NCBI RefSeq assembly: GCF_024345795.1
Contig: NZ_JAGQBU010000006.1
Location: 1-64,000 of the forward strand
Origin: Synechococcus sp. J7-Johnson
GTDB lineage: Bacteria > Cyanobacteriota > Cyanobacteriia > PCC-6307 > Cyanobiaceae
Direction: 5' to 3'
Length of the DNA stretch: 64,000 nt
How positions within the stretch are numbered: position 1 is the stretch's first letter; every line of letters starts with the position of its first letter. The notes beneath the pieces were generated by a model. That model saw only the letters and a list, made by a program, of their open reading frames with translations. It was not told where the DNA came from and did no database searches. The position numbers and the translations under genes were made by a program. Below are positions 36,497 through 46,295 of this stretch, piece after piece.

Positions 36497-37138
36497 GTGA
36501 TCGAAGCCATTCGCTCCCATCCGATCCACAACAGCTGGCAGGCCTCGCCAGGCGTGCTGCCCACGGTGGTGGAGCAGTCGGGGCGCGGCGAGCGGGCGTT
36601 CGATATCTATTCGCGCCTGTTGCGGGATCGGATCATCTTCCTGGGCACCGGTATCGACGATCAGGTGGCCGACTCCCTGGTGGCCCAGCTCCTGTTCCTG
36701 GAAGCGGAAGATCCCGAGAAGGACATCCAGATCTACGTCAACTCGCCGGGCGGCTCGGTCACGGCTGGGCTGGCCATCTACGACACCATGCAGCAGGTGG
36801 CTCCTGACGTGGTGACCATCTGTTATGGCCTGGCGGCCAGCATGGGGGCGTTCCTGCTCTCGGGTGGCGCCAAGGGAAAGCGCATGGCACTGCCCAGCGC
36901 GCGGATCATGATCCACCAGCCCCTCGGAGGCGCCCAGGGGCAGGCTGTCGACATAGAGATTCAGGCGAAGGAGATCCTCTTCCTCAAGGACACCCTCAAC
37001 GGTCTGATGGCGGAGCACACCGGTCAGCCCCTCGAGAAGATTGCGGAAGACACCGACCGGGACTACTTTTTGTCTCCGCCCGAAGCCGTGAGTTACGGAT
37101 TGATCGATCGTGTCGTGGATGACACGACTCCGGTTTGA
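36497..37138 (+). CDS. clpP: ATP-dependent Clp protease proteolytic subunit
   Basis: 213 aa from GTG at 36497, giving [15 protein letters not shown]. The catalytic triad can be placed exactly: Ser115 in [12 protein letters not shown], His140 in [14 protein letters not shown] and Asp189 in [13 protein letters not shown], each offset by 18 from the mature E. coli numbering Ser97/His122/Asp171. The oxyanion-region Gly-rich [19 protein letters not shown] is also present. ClpP forms the barrel-shaped peptidase; since clpX follows after 89 bp, it is probably the partner of ClpX. Cyanobacteria carry several ClpP paralogues; this is an active-site-complete one, unlike ClpR. Confidence 0.97.
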   Translation: MIEAIRSHPIHNSWQASPGVLPTVVEQSGRGERAFDIYSRLLRDRIIFLGTGIDDQVADSLVAQLLFLEAEDPEKDIQIYVNSPGGSVTAGLAIYDTMQQVAPDVVTICYGLAASMGAFLLSGGAKGKRMALPSARIMIHQPLGGAQGQAVDIEIQAKEILFLKDTLNGLMAEHTGQPLEKIAEDTDRDYFLSPPEAVSYGLIDRVVDDTTPV

Positions 37139-37168
37139 TCCTTAAGGTCTGCTGACGAACCCCGGGTT

Positions 37169-37190
37169 CCGGCCGATCCTGGAAGGCCGG
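37169..37190 (+). other. Inverted repeat between clpP and clpX
   Basis: CCGGCC at 37169-37174 and GGCCGG at 37185-37190 can pair around a 10-base loop. It sits midway between the clpP stop and the clpX start. There is no T-run after it, so it is more likely an mRNA-stabilising or translation-spacing hairpin than a terminator. A 6-bp GC stem can occur by chance in GC-rich DNA. Confidence 0.35.
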
Positions 37191-37227
37191 CCCATGCCCT
37201 ACCCCCTGACCAGGACGCCCCAGCCCG

Positions 37228-38568
<1,341 letters not shown>

Positions 38569-38651
38569 ACGGCAATCCACCCCTGACCGTCCTTGATCCA
38601 CCCGCCAACCCGGCGGCAGGGTGAAGCGATTCTGCCCCGCGATCAAGGCCC

Positions 38652-39332
38652 ATGGCAGCCGCCGACCATCTCCAGGTACCCCGGCAGCACGGGCTGTTCA
38701 ACCACCACGGCATCGACCTGGGGGATGGCAGCGTGGCCCATTACCTGGAGGGCAGGGCGATCCTGCGCTCACCCCTCGAGGACTTCAGCCGTGGTGAAGC
38801 AGTGGCGGTGGTCGGCTACGACCCCACCGAGATCTCTCCGGCGGGCACGACCCTGCGCCGGGCCATGGGCCGGCTGGGGGAGCAGCGCTACAACCTGATC
38901 TTCAACAACTGCGAGCACTTCGCGATCTGGTGCAAGACCGGTCGTCACCGCAGTGCCCAGGTGGACAGCTGGCTGCACACCAGCAGCCTCGGAGCCCTGA
39001 TGCTGGGCCAGCTGGTGCCGGCGGCCCTGATCACCGGCGTGCGCCTGCTGCTCCGGCAGGGGCTCAATCTGGATGGGGAGCAGCTGGAGAAGGGCCGGAC
39101 ACTGGCACTTCAGAGCCTGGAGCAGCTCGATGGACTGCGCCTGAAGCTGCAGCAGAAGCTGGAGGCGGAGCTGGCCCGGGCAGAGGCCCGCTGGGGGGAA
39201 GGCCGAGACGGCGCAACGGATTCCTTCGCCAAACTGCGCCTGGCGGCCCAGAATCTGGCCGATCAGCTTGAGGAGGTGGAGGAGATGGAGGACAGTCTGG
39301 AGCGCCTGCTGGCCCCGAAACCCGCTGAGTAG
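38652..39332 (+). CDS. LRAT-domain (NlpC/P60-superfamily) protein with C-terminal coiled coil
   Basis: 226 aa. Residues 10-105 contain FNHHGIDLGDGSVAHYL and later YNLIFNNCEHFAIWCKTGRHRSAQ. His at HHG and the Cys in NNCEHFxxWC are the His/Cys positions of the LRAT family, whose members use a thiol to move acyl groups or cleave amides. Around 110-140 a hydrophobic stretch, SLGALMLGQLVPAALITGVRLLL, could be a membrane anchor. From about 145 to 220 there is a long charged helix with heptad character (LQKLEAELARAEARW; LADQLEEVEEMEDSLERLL). Substrate is unknown. It lies between clpX (83 bp away) and dnaX (about 35 bp), same strand. The LRAT call rests on the His and NCEHF motifs. Confidence 0.75.
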   Translation: MAAADHLQVPRQHGLFNHHGIDLGDGSVAHYLEGRAILRSPLEDFSRGEAVAVVGYDPTEISPAGTTLRRAMGRLGEQRYNLIFNNCEHFAIWCKTGRHRSAQVDSWLHTSSLGALMLGQLVPAALITGVRLLLRQGLNLDGEQLEKGRTLALQSLEQLDGLRLKLQQKLEAELARAEARWGEGRDGATDSFAKLRLAAQNLADQLEEVEEMEDSLERLLAPKPAE

Positions 39333-39366
39333 CCTCATGGCCCAGGCCGTCCGGGGAGCAGCCTCC

Positions 39367-41148
39367 ATGACCCAGGCCCGTGCCTATCTGCCCCTGCCTC
39401 AGAAGTACAGGCCCCAACGCTTCGACCAGTTGGTGGGACAGGAGGCGATCGCCTCCACCCTCACCAGTGCCCTGCTCCAGAACCGGATCGCTCCGGCCTA
39501 TCTGTTCAGCGGGCCCCGGGGCACAGGCAAGACCTCCAGCGCCCGGATCCTGGCGCGATCGCTCAACTGCCTGACAGCAGCCGGACCCACCCCCGAACCA
39601 TGCGGCACCTGTGAGCTCTGCCGCTCGATCACCGCCGGCAATGCCCTCGATGTGATCGAAATCGATGCCGCCTCCAACACGGGCGTCGACAACATCCGGG
39701 AACTGATCGAGCGCTCCCGCTTCGCTCCGGTGCAGGCCCGCTGGAAGGTCTACGTGATCGATGAGTGCCACATGCTCTCGACCGCCGCCTTCAACGCGCT
39801 GCTCAAGACCCTGGAGGAACCACCGCCGCGGGTGGTGTTCGTGCTCGCCACCACTGATCCCCAGCGGGTGCTGCCGACGATCCTCTCCCGCTGCCAGCGC
39901 TTCGACTTCCGCCGCATTCCATTGCAGGCCCTGGAGGATCACCTGCGCTTCATCGCCAGCGAGGAGGAGATCGGCATCACCCCCGAGGCCCTGCACGTGG
40001 TGGCACTTCGCGCCCAGGGGGGCCTGCGCGATGCCGAAAGCTTGCTTGACCAGCTCAGCCTGCTGAGGGCGCCGATCGAGGCGACGGCGGTGTGGGACCT
40101 GCTCGGTGCAGTGCCTGAGCAGGAGCTGCTGGAGCTGGTGACCGCCATGGGAGAGGCCGATCCCCTGGGCATTCTCGAGACCTGCCGGCGCCTGCTCGAG
40201 CGGGGGCGGGAGCCCGGAGCCCTGCTGCAGGGTCTGGCCAGCCTGCTGCGGGATCTGGTGCTGGCCGGGGTGGCCCCGGACCGGCTGGAGCTCACAGCGG
40301 TCAGCGCCCAGCTGCAGCCGCTGTTGCCCGAGCAGGCCCACCGCATCGGCAAGGCGCGGCTGCTCAGCTGGCAGGCCCAGCTCAAGGGCAGCGAACAGCA
40401 GCTGCGCCAGAGCGCCCAACCCAGGCTCTGGCTGGAGGTGCTGCTGCTGGGGCTGCTGGCGGAGCCGGCGTCGACAGGGGGCGGTGGCCAGGGGCAGCCT
40501 GTTTCCGCGTCAGCGGCAACCAGCGCGGCAACATCGACGGCGTTGCCTCAGGCGCCGAAGGCAACACCAACACCAACGTCAACGCCAAAGCCAACAACTG
40601 CCGAACCACCGCCAGCAGAGCCCCGGTCGGCCCGAGCGCCAGGCCCGGAACACCAGGATCTAGCGGAGCTCTGGCAGCAGATCCTCTCCAGCCTGGAGCT
40701 GCCCTCCACCCGCATGCTGCTCTCCCAGCAGGCCTCCCTGCTGCGCCTCGATCAGCAGCGGGCCGTGGTGCGGGTCAGCGGCAAGTGGATCGCCATGGTG
40801 CAGAGTCGCCTGCCCCTGCTGGAGTCGGCGCTGCACCAGGCCCTGGGCGCCCCACGCCAGGTGCTGCTGGAAGCCTCCGACCAGCCCGCCAGCCCGACTG
40901 CCGTCCCACCAGTGGTGGCCAGGCCCGCTGTGGAAGCTCCGGTAGCACCAGCTTTACTGCCAGGTCCTTCAGTGTCCGCGCCAGCGGCGACTTCCCAGGC
41001 GATTGCCACAGCCCAGACACCATCGCCTGGGCCCATCAAGGCAGGGCCAGGCCTATCGGCTGATCGACCTGAACCCCAACCGCTCGATGACCAGGCGCGC
41101 CGCCTGGCCGATTTCTTCAACGGCGAGGTGGTGAATCTGGAGGACTGA
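39367..41148 (+). CDS. dnaX: DNA polymerase III subunits gamma/tau
   Basis: 593 aa from ATG 39367; ATG at 39337 would add ten residues. YLPLPQKYRPQRFDQLVGQE, Walker A FSGPRGTGKTSSARILA, the zinc-module cysteines in CGTCELCRSI, VYVIDECHMLSTAAFNALL (Walker B with DECH) and TDPQRVLPTILSRCQRFDF (arginine finger region) identify the clamp-loader motor. Residues about 380-450 are a low-complexity Ala/Thr/Pro linker with the repeated pattern PTPTSTPKPT, followed by tau-type domains IV/V. No poly-A slippery run suited to programmed frameshifting is visible, so only the long form may be made. It partners with the holA product elsewhere in this window. Confidence 0.94.
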   Translation: MTQARAYLPLPQKYRPQRFDQLVGQEAIASTLTSALLQNRIAPAYLFSGPRGTGKTSSARILARSLNCLTAAGPTPEPCGTCELCRSITAGNALDVIEIDAASNTGVDNIRELIERSRFAPVQARWKVYVIDECHMLSTAAFNALLKTLEEPPPRVVFVLATTDPQRVLPTILSRCQRFDFRRIPLQALEDHLRFIASEEEIGITPEALHVVALRAQGGLRDAESLLDQLSLLRAPIEATAVWDLLGAVPEQELLELVTAMGEADPLGILETCRRLLERGREPGALLQGLASLLRDLVLAGVAPDRLELTAVSAQLQPLLPEQAHRIGKARLLSWQAQLKGSEQQLRQSAQPRLWLEVLLLGLLAEPASTGGGGQGQPVSASAATSAATSTALPQAPKATPTPTSTPKPTTAEPPPAEPRSARAPGPEHQDLAELWQQILSSLELPSTRMLLSQQASLLRLDQQRAVVRVSGKWIAMVQSRLPLLESALHQALGAPRQVLLEASDQPASPTAVPPVVARPAVEAPVAPALLPGPSVSAPAATSQAIATAQTPSPGPIKAGPGLSADRPEPQPLDDQARRLADFFNGEVVNLED

Positions 41149-41159
41149 GGCGGGACTCC

Positions 41160-42587
41160 TCAGGAGACCTGAGTGGAGGGATCAGGCAGCTGATCAGCCA
41201 GGGGGTCAATGGCGAGCGAGAGATCGTCGGCGCTGCTTTCGGTGCCAGCTTCGCTGCCGAGGTGCTGGGTCTTGGCCCAGACCAGGCGCTTGGGCAGCAG
41301 GGCCATGCGCAGGGTGACCCAGGGGATGACCACGAACCAGTGCATGAGATAGGCAATCCCGAGCGCGGCCGCCAGGGGATTCATCGCCGGCAGGGCAGGG
41401 CCTTCGCTGGGGCGGCGGCAGCCAGCCACGATGGCCGCTCCAGACAGGCCCAGGGCCACGATCGACAAGGGCCAGACCGTGGGGGCGGTGCGGGTGACCA
41501 AGGCGGTGAGCAGGTCGACGACCGAGACCATCGGCAGTACGTACTGCAGCAGGAAGAAGTTGGTGAGGTCGAACTTCTGGGCAGGGTTGAGGCGCTCCGA
41601 GAGCAGCCCTGGCCAGTAGTCAAAGAAGCGCTGCAGCCCGCCTTCCGCCCAGCGCTGACGTTGGCGCCAGAGGGCTTGAACGGTGAGTACCGCCTCTTCC
41701 TCCACAGGGGGATCCCAGAGCACGCCCACGGGCTCACCGGCCAGCAACAGCCGAAAACTGAGGTCGAGGTCATCAGTGACGGTGTCCTCGTTGAACCCGC
41801 CGGCCCGGGTGATCGCCTCCCGGCGCAGCAACTGGCCGTTGCCCCGCAATTCCGCCACCCCGCCGCCGGCCAGCCGGCCCTCCTGCACCACCGCATCGAG
41901 GGCCATTTCCATCGCCTGGGCGCGGGTGAGCAGGTTGCAGCCAGCATTCACCACAGCTTTGCGGAGCTGCATCGCCGACCAACCGCCCTGCTCCGCCAAG
42001 GGGATCAGCCGCTCGAGCAGGTCCTCCTGCAGGCCGGCGTCGGCGTCGAGCACCAACATCCAGCTTCCTTCGAGCTGCTCAAGCACCGCATTGAGGGCCC
42101 CCGACTTGCCGCCACCGGCATGGCGTGGCCGCCGCAGCACCCGCAGCATCGGCGTGCTGGCCTCAAGCGCCTTCAGCAGCTCGGGAGTGCGGTCCTCACT
42201 GCCGTCGTCGACCACCCAGAGGCGCAGAACCCCATGGCGGTATCTAAGACGGCTGACCCGCTCCACCAGACGGCCGACCACAGCCTGCTCATCGCGGGCC
42301 GCCACCACCACATCCACCGCTGGCCAGGGCCCCGGCCAGGAACCGTCGCCGCTGGCGGCCTCGAGGCCGGGCCCGTCGGCTGAGCTCTGCGCCCGGTTGC
42401 GGTGCCAGAGCTGTCCGAGCACGTTGCGCACCAAATACGCGCCCAGCAGAAGGGTGAGACTGGCGGCAGGCAGAAGGTTGCGGGGCGGCTCCAGCCAGTG
42501 GGGCGCCACCCCGGCCCAACCGCAGAGCACGACAAACAGGGCGGCTTTGCCGCGACGGCCCCTGGGGCTGGAACCGGTGGGTGTCAT
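41160..42587 (-). CDS. Membrane GT2 glycosyltransferase
   Basis: 475 aa from ATG 42587; the frame is open to 42656 but that part overlaps the neighbouring gene. Two N-terminal hydrophobic segments (ALFVVLCGWAGVAPHWL; LLPAASLTLLLGAYLV) precede the catalytic GT2 domain: VDVVVAARDEQAVVGRLVER, LWVVDDGSEDRTPELLK, GKSGALNAVLEQLEGSWMLVLDADAGLQ with the DXD, ITRAGGFNEDTVTDDLDLSF with the TED-like aspartates, and LWRQRQRWAEGGLQRFFDYW with the QxxRW motif of processive enzymes. Three or more C-terminal hydrophobic helices follow. The design is that of cellulose/hyaluronan synthase-like or poly-N-acetylglucosamine-type enzymes, which polymerise and may translocate a chain. The product is unknown. It converges on dnaX with 11 bp between. 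Confidence 0.85.
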   Translation of the reverse strand: MTPTGSSPRGRRGKAALFVVLCGWAGVAPHWLEPPRNLLPAASLTLLLGAYLVRNVLGQLWHRNRAQSSADGPGLEAASGDGSWPGPWPAVDVVVAARDEQAVVGRLVERVSRLRYRHGVLRLWVVDDGSEDRTPELLKALEASTPMLRVLRRPRHAGGGKSGALNAVLEQLEGSWMLVLDADAGLQEDLLERLIPLAEQGGWSAMQLRKAVVNAGCNLLTRAQAMEMALDAVVQEGRLAGGGVAELRGNGQLLRREAITRAGGFNEDTVTDDLDLSFRLLLAGEPVGVLWDPPVEEEAVLTVQALWRQRQRWAEGGLQRFFDYWPGLLSERLNPAQKFDLTNFFLLQYVLPMVSVVDLLTALVTRTAPTVWPLSIVALGLSGAAIVAGCRRPSEGPALPAMNPLAAALGIAYLMHWFVVIPWVTLRMALLPKRLVWAKTQHLGSEAGTESSADDLSLAIDPLADQLPDPSTQVS

Positions 42588-42642
42588 GGCAACTCCGTCA
42601 TGGCAACCGCGCCGGCGTGGCTGGTCCGCGTCGAATCGAACT

Positions 42643-44202
42643 CTAAAGGCCACCACTTAGGGCTTCGAGGGTCACCAGCTCGGTGCCCGGATAGTAGTGC
42701 GCCAGGATCCTGTTCTGGCTCCAGCCTCGACCGCCCAGATCGATGGCCCCCTGCTGGGATAGGCCGGCGCCATGGCCGAAGCCACCACCCGTGAAGCTCC
42801 AGCGGCCGGGCCCGTCGGACTTGACCACAAACAGGGTGCTCGGCAGTTGACGGAAAGTTCGGCGGATCGCGTCACGGCGCAGCACCCGCTGGCCGCTGCT
42901 GCCCACCAGCGAGAGGGCCAGCACCCGGCCGCTGGGACCTCGCTCGAGCACCTTGATCTCCCGGGGCTCTCCGACGCCGCCGGGGCCCTTCTCCAACGAC
43001 TGGCGGATGCGGGTGTTGTCCAGCTGCCGGGTCCAGCGAAACAGCGGATGGTCGGCTCCATAAGCGGCGCCCCCCTGACGCAGCAGCTGCGGCAAGGAGG
43101 CGTCGGGCAGCGGCACCCCGAAGCGCTGGGCAAAGGCGGGCGGCCCATCGGGGCGGGCCTGGAGGTAAGGCAGGGGCGGGCCGCTCCAGACCTCCTCGAA
43201 TCCGGCCGAGATACCGCCGTTGCTGGCGTGGTACACGGCGTGGATGGGCTGCCCCTGCCAGCTCAGCACCTGCCCGCGGGTGGCCTCCACGGCACGGCGC
43301 ACGGCGGCACCGGCCTGGCGTGGATCGGCATACACCTGGCACTGGGTGTCGGAGCAGAGGTGATACCCGTCAACGTCGTAGCGATGGCTGTTGCGCAGGG
43401 CCCAGGTGCGGGCGAGGACGGCCTGGACCGCAAGGGCCGCCGCTGGGGAGCCGGCACCGATCTCGTGGGGAACCACCCCCAGCAGGTAGCGCTCCAGGGG
43501 CACCTGCTCGATCAGGCTCCAGCCGCCATAGGCGTTGGCCTGCAATCGGAACGGTCCCTGGAACACACCCTTGCCCCAGCTCAGGCCCTGGGGAGCCTTC
43601 AGGCGCAGGGGGCCCTCCAGCGCCATCACACTGCCGTCGGCCGTCGTGGCCTCCAGCTCCAGACGGGTTGTCTCCTCCCGCGTCCAGGCCCTGGCCTGGA
43701 ATCCCTCGGGGGCAGCCGTGCGGGCAGGCGCCCAAACCTCCCACTCCGCCGGATGGGCGATCACTGGCTCCACTCCAAGCTGGCGCCAGGCCACGGCCGC
43801 CTGATCCGCCGTTTCGAAACTGGGGAAGGGGCCCAGCACGGTGCGCTCCAGCAGCAGGGGCTCCTGCAGGGGCCGCTGCCGCCAACGCAGACTCAGGCTG
43901 GAGCCCTGGAGTTTGCGACCACTGGCGTCCTCCAGCTCGAGGCTGCCGGCGGCGGCCTTCAGCAGCAGCGGAGGCGCCTTGGCGGCAGCCACCCCGGGAG
44001 CCGGCCCCAGCCGGGCACCCACGGCAACCCAGAGCACCGGCGCGGTGCGCTCAATGGCAGGGCGAGGGGAGGTGGGCCAGTGCAGGGCAGCCGCAGGCAT
44101 GGCACGGCAGCCCGGGGCCAGCAGCAGGGAGCCTCCGATGCCCATGGCGAAGGGCACCAGACGAGGCAGGGTGCAAGCTGAGAGCGGGGCGGGGAATCGC
44201 AT
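42643..44202 (-). CDS. SpoIID/LytB domain protein, probably exported
   Basis: 519 aa from ATG 44202 (MRFPAPLSACTLPRLVPFAM). A hydrophobic N-terminal stretch, LVPFAMGIGGSLLLAPGC, looks like a signal peptide; the APGC site is not a good lipobox. The conserved SpoIID part spans about residues 210-440: YGGWSLIEQVPLERYLLGVVPHEI, LAVQAVLARTWALRNSHRY, YDVDGYHLCSDTQCQVY, VEATRGQVLSWQGQPIHAVYHASNGG and the C-terminal GGGFGHGAGLSQQGAIDL. In sporulating bacteria SpoIID is a lytic transglycosylase; in non-sporulating lineages these proteins are probably cell-wall modifiers. The N-terminal 200 residues are lineage-specific. It shares only 55 bp with the downstream GT2 gene. Confidence 0.88.
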   Translation of the reverse strand: MRFPAPLSACTLPRLVPFAMGIGGSLLLAPGCRAMPAAALHWPTSPRPAIERTAPVLWVAVGARLGPAPGVAAAKAPPLLLKAAAGSLELEDASGRKLQGSSLSLRWRQRPLQEPLLLERTVLGPFPSFETADQAAVAWRQLGVEPVIAHPAEWEVWAPARTAAPEGFQARAWTREETTRLELEATTADGSVMALEGPLRLKAPQGLSWGKGVFQGPFRLQANAYGGWSLIEQVPLERYLLGVVPHEIGAGSPAAALAVQAVLARTWALRNSHRYDVDGYHLCSDTQCQVYADPRQAGAAVRRAVEATRGQVLSWQGQPIHAVYHASNGGISAGFEEVWSGPPLPYLQARPDGPPAFAQRFGVPLPDASLPQLLRQGGAAYGADHPLFRWTRQLDNTRIRQSLEKGPGGVGEPREIKVLERGPSGRVLALSLVGSSGQRVLRRDAIRRTFRQLPSTLFVVKSDGPGRWSFTGGGFGHGAGLSQQGAIDLGGRGWSQNRILAHYYPGTELVTLEALSGGL

Positions 44203-44240
44203 CGAAAAACCGTACGACCGAGTGGATGATCCTGGAGGAG

Positions 44241-44270
44241 TTGGCGGAAGGGACACCTACGTCGTACTTT
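44241..44270 (+). promoter_or_regulatory. Candidate sigma-70-type promoter for rpmI-rplT
   Basis: TTGGCG at 44241-44246 and TACTTT at 44265-44270 are separated by 18 bp, 25 bp before the rpmI start. They match a primary-sigma consensus at four positions each. No other promoter-like element is seen in the 93 bp between the divergent SpoIID gene and rpmI, so this is my best candidate, but with modest scores. Confidence 0.35.
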
Positions 44271-44295
44271 GGTTGTTTGTGAATGGGCGCCAGAC

Positions 44296-44496
44296 ATGCC
44301 GAAGCTCAAGACCCGCCGAGCAGCTGCCAAGCGGTTCAAGGTGACCGGCAGTGGCAAGTTCATGCGTCGGCGCGCCTTCCACAACCACCTGCTCGATCAC
44401 AAGAGCCCCAAGCGCAAGCGCTATCTCGGCACCATGGCGGTCGTCGATGAGCGCGATGCCGACAACGTGAGCCGCATGCTCCCCTACGCAGGCTGA
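44296..44496 (+). CDS. rpmI: 50S ribosomal protein L35
   Basis: 66 aa from ATG 44296. [20 protein letters not shown] and [22 protein letters not shown] are classic L35 sequence; the protein is small and very basic. It sits in the large ribosomal subunit near the exit region. The longer open frame from 44269 adds nine residues not found in L35, so I excluded it. rplT follows after 54 bp, the standard rpmI-rplT pair; infC is not adjacent. Confidence 0.97.
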   Translation: MPKLKTRRAAAKRFKVTGSGKFMRRRAFHNHLLDHKSPKRKRYLGTMAVVDERDADNVSRMLPYAG

Positions 44497-44497
44497 G

Positions 44498-44514
44498 GCC
44501 GGCCGAAAGCCGGC
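44498..44514 (+). other. Intercistronic hairpin between rpmI and rplT
   Basis: Two GCCGGC hexamers flank the pentaloop CGAAA, making a compact 6-bp GC hairpin directly after the rpmI stop. There is no U-run, so read-through to rplT is expected. Ribosomal L35-L20 operons in other bacteria are controlled by L20 binding to mRNA; whether this hairpin takes part cannot be judged from sequence. Confidence 0.45.
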
Positions 44515-44550
44515 ACCATCTGAATTCAACTGTTCAACTGAGAGATTTTC

Positions 44551-44898
44551 ATGGCCCGCGTCAAGAGGGGCAATGTCGCCCGTAAACGCCGCAACAAGGT
44601 TCTCCGTTTAGCCCGCGGTTTCCAGGGCAGCAACGGCAGCCTCTTCCGCACCGCGAATCAACGGGTGATGAAGGCCCTGTGCAATGCCTACCGCGACCGT
44701 CGTCGCCGCAAGCGCGATTTCCGTCGTCTCTGGATTGCCCGGATCAACGCCGCCGCCCGCCTCAACGGCCTGAGCTACAGCCGCCTGATCGGAGGTCTCA
44801 AGCGCTCCGATGTGCAGCTGAACCGCAAGATGCTTGCCCAGCTCGCCCTGGCTGATCCAGCCAGCTTCAGTGACGTGGTGGGCGCCGCCCGCGCCTGA
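44551..44898 (+). CDS. rplT: 50S ribosomal protein L20
   Basis: 115 aa, standard length. [60 protein letters not shown] and [20 protein letters not shown] are diagnostic. L20 binds 23S rRNA domain II early in assembly and its N-terminal arm reaches into the subunit. A weak purine-rich ribosome-binding sequence (GAGAG) precedes the ATG. It follows rpmI and precedes the Ycf37-like gene by 48 bp. Confidence 0.98.
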   Translation: MARVKRGNVARKRRNKVLRLARGFQGSNGSLFRTANQRVMKALCNAYRDRRRRKRDFRRLWIARINAAARLNGLSYSRLIGGLKRSDVQLNRKMLAQLALADPASFSDVVGAARA

Positions 44899-44946
44899 TC
44901 CCAGCCCCCGCACCAACTCCGCCCATAGCCCACACCCGCAGGCCCG

Positions 44947-45549
44947 ATGGACCTTCTCCTTCCACAGGCCTATCTGATCGGCCTGATCGTTCTGCTTGGT
45001 GGGGCCGCCGTGGTGATCGGTCTGCAGGTCTGGCGTGTGCGGGCTGATGAAGTTCGTCTGGCCAAGCTGGAGATCCAGGTCAAGGAAGACTCAAAGGATT
45101 CCGCCACGCTTTACGAGCTGGCCTCGGTGCAGCTGCGCAAACGGCTCTACGACCAGGCGGTAGACACGCTCAAACTGGCTTTGAAGCGCTCGGATGGCGA
45201 ACCGGGCGAAGCGAAAGCTCTCATCCAGAACGCTCTTGGCTTTGCCCTTGCCGCCCAGGGCAACCATGCCGCGGCCATTCGTCACTACAAATCGGCCCTG
45301 CAGGCCAAAGCCGATTACCCCGTGGCCCTGAACAACCTGGGCTATGCCCTTGAGCGTCAGTCATTACCCGTCGAGGCCCGCCAGGCCTACAGCCAGGCCC
45401 TCGCCCTCGATCCCAGTAACAAGACCACCAGCAAGCGCCTGAAGCTGCTCGACCGTCGTTTCCCTGCCGATCCGGCTGAACATGTTGGCCCTGCCAAGGG
45501 GATGGGTCCAAAGGCCGGGTCCACGAACTCTGGAAACAAACCCGGCTGA
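44947..45549 (+). CDS. TPR protein, Ycf37-like
   Basis: 200 aa. One N-terminal transmembrane helix (YLIGLIVLLGGAAVVIGLQVW, about residues 8-28) is followed by a charged linker and about three tetratricopeptide units: DSATLYELASVQLRKRLYDQAVDTLKLAL, ALIQNALGFALAAQGNHAAAIRHYKSAL and PVALNNLGYALERQSLPVEARQAYSQAL. The last 35 residues are polar and Gly/Pro-rich. This layout, one membrane anchor plus TPRs, matches Ycf37, a thylakoid protein involved in photosystem I assembly or stability; sequence identity to it cannot be measured here, so the name is given as a likeness. It is directly downstream of rplT. Confidence 0.65.
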   Translation: MDLLLPQAYLIGLIVLLGGAAVVIGLQVWRVRADEVRLAKLEIQVKEDSKDSATLYELASVQLRKRLYDQAVDTLKLALKRSDGEPGEAKALIQNALGFALAAQGNHAAAIRHYKSALQAKADYPVALNNLGYALERQSLPVEARQAYSQALALDPSNKTTSKRLKLLDRRFPADPAEHVGPAKGMGPKAGSTNSGNKPG

Positions 45550-45597
45550 GGCTCTTAAGGCTCTCCTTAGAACGCTTCTGAGGCGATCAGCCTCTGG

Positions 45598-46170
45598 TCA
45601 CCACAATCCTCGAACAGGAGCTCCCCCGGAAGGATTGGGTGCAGATGGGGCTGCCGTCTGAGCCACCGGGCGCAGATCAAAGCGACCGCCTGGATTGGTC
45701 AGCCGCGGCGCGACCCAGCCCGCCAGCTCAAGCCCCTGCACACCGCTGATCTCCCCACCCGATTCCATGCCGCCGACCTCGCAGTCGCAGAGCATGAGCA
45801 GATCGAGCTGATCCGATTTGGCGTTGAGGTTGCCCTGCACCGCCACGGTGGTCTCTCCCAACTGCATTTCACCGCGCAGGTCGACCATCTGGCCCATGGG
45901 AGTGGCCTCCGCCAGGCGCAGCTGCACCGGCAGGGGCTCGCCGCCAGCGAAGGAGCGGTAGACGCCCGACCACACCCTGGGCAGGTCGCGGGCCAGATCG
46001 ATGGCCCTTCCCTTGGGATCGAAGGTTTCCACGGGCCCGAGCTCGGCCTCGAACACCTGCACCGCTGCAGAGGGCGGGGCGCCGAACGGCACGACACTTC
46101 CCACAGGCAGGGGATTCATGGCCAGCTGGGGGTCGGCGGCAGCCAGCAACAGCGGCAGAAGCAGCGACAT
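45598..46170 (-). CDS. Exported cyanobacterial protein of unknown function
   Basis: 190 aa. A short hydrophobic N-terminus, [15 protein letters not shown], looks like a compact signal peptide. The mature part has short beta-type strands: [62 protein letters not shown] and [16 protein letters not shown], then [19 protein letters not shown]. The two closely spaced cysteines (CDC) could form a disulfide or bind a metal. I recognise no named family; homologues probably occur in related picocyanobacteria. It is divergent from thiG and converges with the Ycf37-like gene. Confidence 0.7.
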   Translation of the reverse strand: MSLLLPLLLAAADPQLAMNPLPVGSVVPFGAPPSAAVQVFEAELGPVETFDPKGRAIDLARDLPRVWSGVYRSFAGGEPLPVQLRLAEATPMGQMVDLRGEMQLGETTVAVQGNLNAKSDQLDLLMLCDCEVGGMESGGEISGVQGLELAGWVAPRLTNPGGRFDLRPVAQTAAPSAPNPSGGAPVRGLW

Positions 46171-46295
46171 CGAAATGGTTCAGGGCACGTGAGCGCAGGC
46201 TAAGGGCGGAGACGCCATCAGGCGGTGCAAAACAGCCGCCGGGGCCACCGTTCGCGGTAGTTTCGCGGCATGGCCTGGGCTTCGAGGACATCCCG

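Noticed and set aside
39064-40419. 451-codon minus-strand open frame
   Set aside because: Antisense to dnaX and the LRAT gene; no conserved motif.
40480-40620. Repeat array in dnaX that could be CRISPR-like or a slippage site
   Set aside because: It is a low-complexity Thr/Pro/Ala linker with short ACCAAC-like repeats, no spacers and no poly-A slippery run.
46171-46295. TPP riboswitch upstream of thiG
   Set aside because: The conserved CUGAGA and ACCUG elements of the thi box are not present in this 125-bp region.
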